Assembly (NCBI GenBank): GCA_034666705.1
Contig: JAXDLH010000465.1
Span: forward strand, 1-14,255
Reading direction: 5' to 3'
Length of the DNA stretch: 14,255 nucleotides
DNA from: JAXDLH01 sp034666705
Lineage (GTDB): Bacteria > Chloroflexota > UBA6077 > SHYK01
The position numbers and the translations under genes were made by a program. The notes beneath the pieces were generated by a model. That model saw only the letters and a program-made list of their open reading frames with translations, was not told where the DNA came from and ran no database searches. Shown piece by piece: positions 13,431 to 14,255 of the stretch (within the stretch, counting starts at the first letter, position 1; each line of letters opens with the position of its first letter).

Positions 13431-13859
13431 CTACTCCGGCAGGATCATTGCGCCGGCCGCGTCGTACGTGAAGTCGGGGCCCCAGGCGACCTCCCAGGCG
13501 AAGCCATCCGGGTCGGCGAAGTAGCCGCTGTAGCCGCCCCAGAACGTATCGCGAGCCGGCACGAGGATCGTGGCGCCGGCGGCTTGGGCCTGCGCGAGGA
13601 CCGCGTCGACCTGCTCCTTCTCCTGCACGTTGTGGGCGAGCGCCATGCCGGCAAAGCCACTGCCCTCGGGCGAGAGGCCAGCGTCCTCGGCGAGCAGGTG
13701 GCGCGGCCAGAGCGCCAGGACCGTGCCACCGGTACGGAAGAATGCGACGTCGTCATCACTCATGCTGGAGAGCGGGAAACCCAGGCCGTCGCGGTAGAAC
13801 GCTCGGGCCCTCTCGAGGTCGCGCACGCCGAGCGTGATAAGGGTGACGCGCGGGTCCAT
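13431..13859 (-). CDS. VOC-superfamily (glyoxalase/bleomycin-resistance-like) protein
   Basis: A 142-aa VOC protein of the common small type. The first module begins TLITLGVRDLERARAFYRDGLGF (6-28), the second has MALAHNV (72-78) and WGGYSGYFADPDGFAWEVAW (107-126). H76 and E123 could be metal ligands, but the first-strand histidine found in true extradiol dioxygenases and glyoxalase I is absent (T6/T9 region), so catalysis is uncertain and a binding or resistance role is as likely. ATG 13859 has GGGGAGG about seven bases upstream. A hairpin at 13881-13944 separates it from the cupin gene upstream on the same strand. It faces the UbiD gene, with only four bases between the stops. Confidence 0.9.
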   Translation of the reverse strand: MDPRVTLITLGVRDLERARAFYRDGLGFPLSSMSDDDVAFFRTGGTVLALWPRHLLAEDAGLSPEGSGFAGMALAHNVQEKEQVDAVLAQAQAAGATILVPARDTFWGGYSGYFADPDGFAWEVAWGPDFTYDAAGAMILPE

Positions 13860-13880
13860 ACGGGCCTCCCCAACTTGCGG

Positions 13881-13944
13881 CAGAAACCCCGCTCATACTC
13901 TCAATCCTCCGACACGTTCAGGATGAGGGTGAGCGGGGTTTCTG
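13881..13944. repeat. Intergenic hairpin, terminator-like
   Basis: Bases 13881-13895 (CAGAAACCCCGCTCA) and 13930-13944 (TGAGCGGGGTTTCTG) are perfect 15-base reverse complements, and the inner bases continue an imperfect pairing (CTCTCAATCCT against AGGATGAGGG). The flanks AAACCCC/GGGGTTT give a short A-run and T-run, so on the minus strand it could end the cupin transcript before the VOC gene. The inner GACACGTTCAGGATGAG recalls the widespread dispersed palindrome family with CGACAGGCTCAGG in it. A near-copy of GATGAGGGTGAGCG (13922-13935) recurs at 13970-13983 with one change. Confidence 0.7.
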
Positions 13945-13993
13945 GTTATGACCGCGCCGAGCGCCCATCGATCAGGGTGAGCGCAGTGCGACG

Positions 13994-14255
13994 TTAGTCG
14001 CCGAAGTAGGCGCCCTCGCGGACTTCGACTGGAACCGCGGGTTGCAGCTGCTCGCTCAGGCGGCGCGTCTCGTGGGGCGCGTTCTGCGCGATGGCTGCGG
14101 CGCGGAGCAGGACGAGGTTCTCCTCCGAGGACTTCTCGTACCAGTAGACAGCGCCACGCGGCACCAGAATCCCTTCGAACTGGCCGAGCACCGCGGCTAC
14201 CTCATGCAGGCTGCTGTAGAAGGTCGCCTGCCCGGCGAGGACCACGAAGAGCTGA
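13994..14255 (-). CDS. Cupin protein, 3' end only
   Basis: The reading frame enters from the right edge and ends at 13994, giving the last 87 or so residues. QLFVVLAGQATFY, then LGQFEGILVPRGAVYWYEKSSEENLVLLRAAA is the second half of a cupin barrel: the first strand pair with AGQ, the proline-glycine turn VPRG and the closing strands. The usual histidine after VPxG is replaced by Y (VYWY), so metal binding through this position is unlikely. The N-terminal half and the true start are outside the window. The C-terminal tail (ETRRLSEQLQPAVPVEVREGAYFGD) is polar. Function cannot be assigned. Confidence 0.75.
   Translation of the reverse strand, partial: QLFVVLAGQATFYSSLHEVAAVLGQFEGILVPRGAVYWYEKSSEENLVLLRAAAIAQNAPHETRRLSEQLQPAVPVEVREGAYFGD

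Overview
The window is a gene-dense, high-GC stretch of bacterial chromosome (GC-ending codons dominate; start codons are ATG or GTG, mostly behind clear AGGAG-type Shine-Dalgarno sequences). No rRNA, tRNA, CRISPR array, transposase or phage gene is visible. The gene mix suggests a soil or water bacterium of the Chloroflexota or a similar lineage: an LLM flavin oxidoreductase, a UbiD-type decarboxylase, an Asp/Glu-racemase-fold protein, cupins, VOC proteins, a DinB-fold protein and a VapBC pair. This placement is inference from gene content and the style of the intergenic hairpins, not a marker-gene result.

Layout. 1-226: no convincing gene, with a possible Ada-type promoter for the next gene. 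227-1303 (+): complete Ada alkylation-response protein. 1351-1973 (+): RHH antitoxin and PIN toxin pair with a palindromic operator. 2066-4145 (-): a run of three genes, transcribed from a signal-peptide-less NMT1/SsuA-like binding protein through a DinB-fold protein that has lost its usual histidines to a small unknown protein. 4362-5579 (+): Gfo/Idh/MocA oxidoreductase resembling phthalate dihydrodiol dehydrogenase, divergent from the binding protein. 5636-5704: long hairpin between convergent genes. 5717-6439 (-): dienelactone-hydrolase-family protein. 6755-7264 (+): small lipoprotein. 7369-8505 (+): bicupin. 8557-9006 (+): extradiol-dioxygenase-like VOC protein. 9054-9914 (+): exported FN3 plus discoidin-like protein. 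10042-13426 (+): a tight three-gene unit of a cysteine-free Asp/Glu-racemase/arylmalonate-decarboxylase-fold protein, an LLM flavin oxidoreductase and a UbiD decarboxylase with all expected catalytic residues. 13431-13859 (-): second VOC protein, convergent with UbiD. 13881-13944: second hairpin. 13994-14255 (-): 3' end of a cupin gene that runs off the window.

How the parts may fit. The gene families between about 3.2 and 13.4 kb (dihydrodiol-dehydrogenase-like, dienelactone hydrolase, bicupin, extradiol-type VOC, racemase fold, LLM flavin oxidoreductase, UbiD) are the kinds of enzyme used to decarboxylate, oxygenate, open and hydrolyse aromatic or unsaturated acids. They lie in several transcription units, and no ring-hydroxylating Rieske oxygenase, ring-cleavage enzyme of proven type or transporter permease is present. 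A single catabolic pathway is therefore a hypothesis. The strongest candidate for an undescribed system is the 10042-13426 unit, because its first protein keeps the racemase/AMDase fold signature but has no cysteine at all and so cannot use that family's known chemistry.
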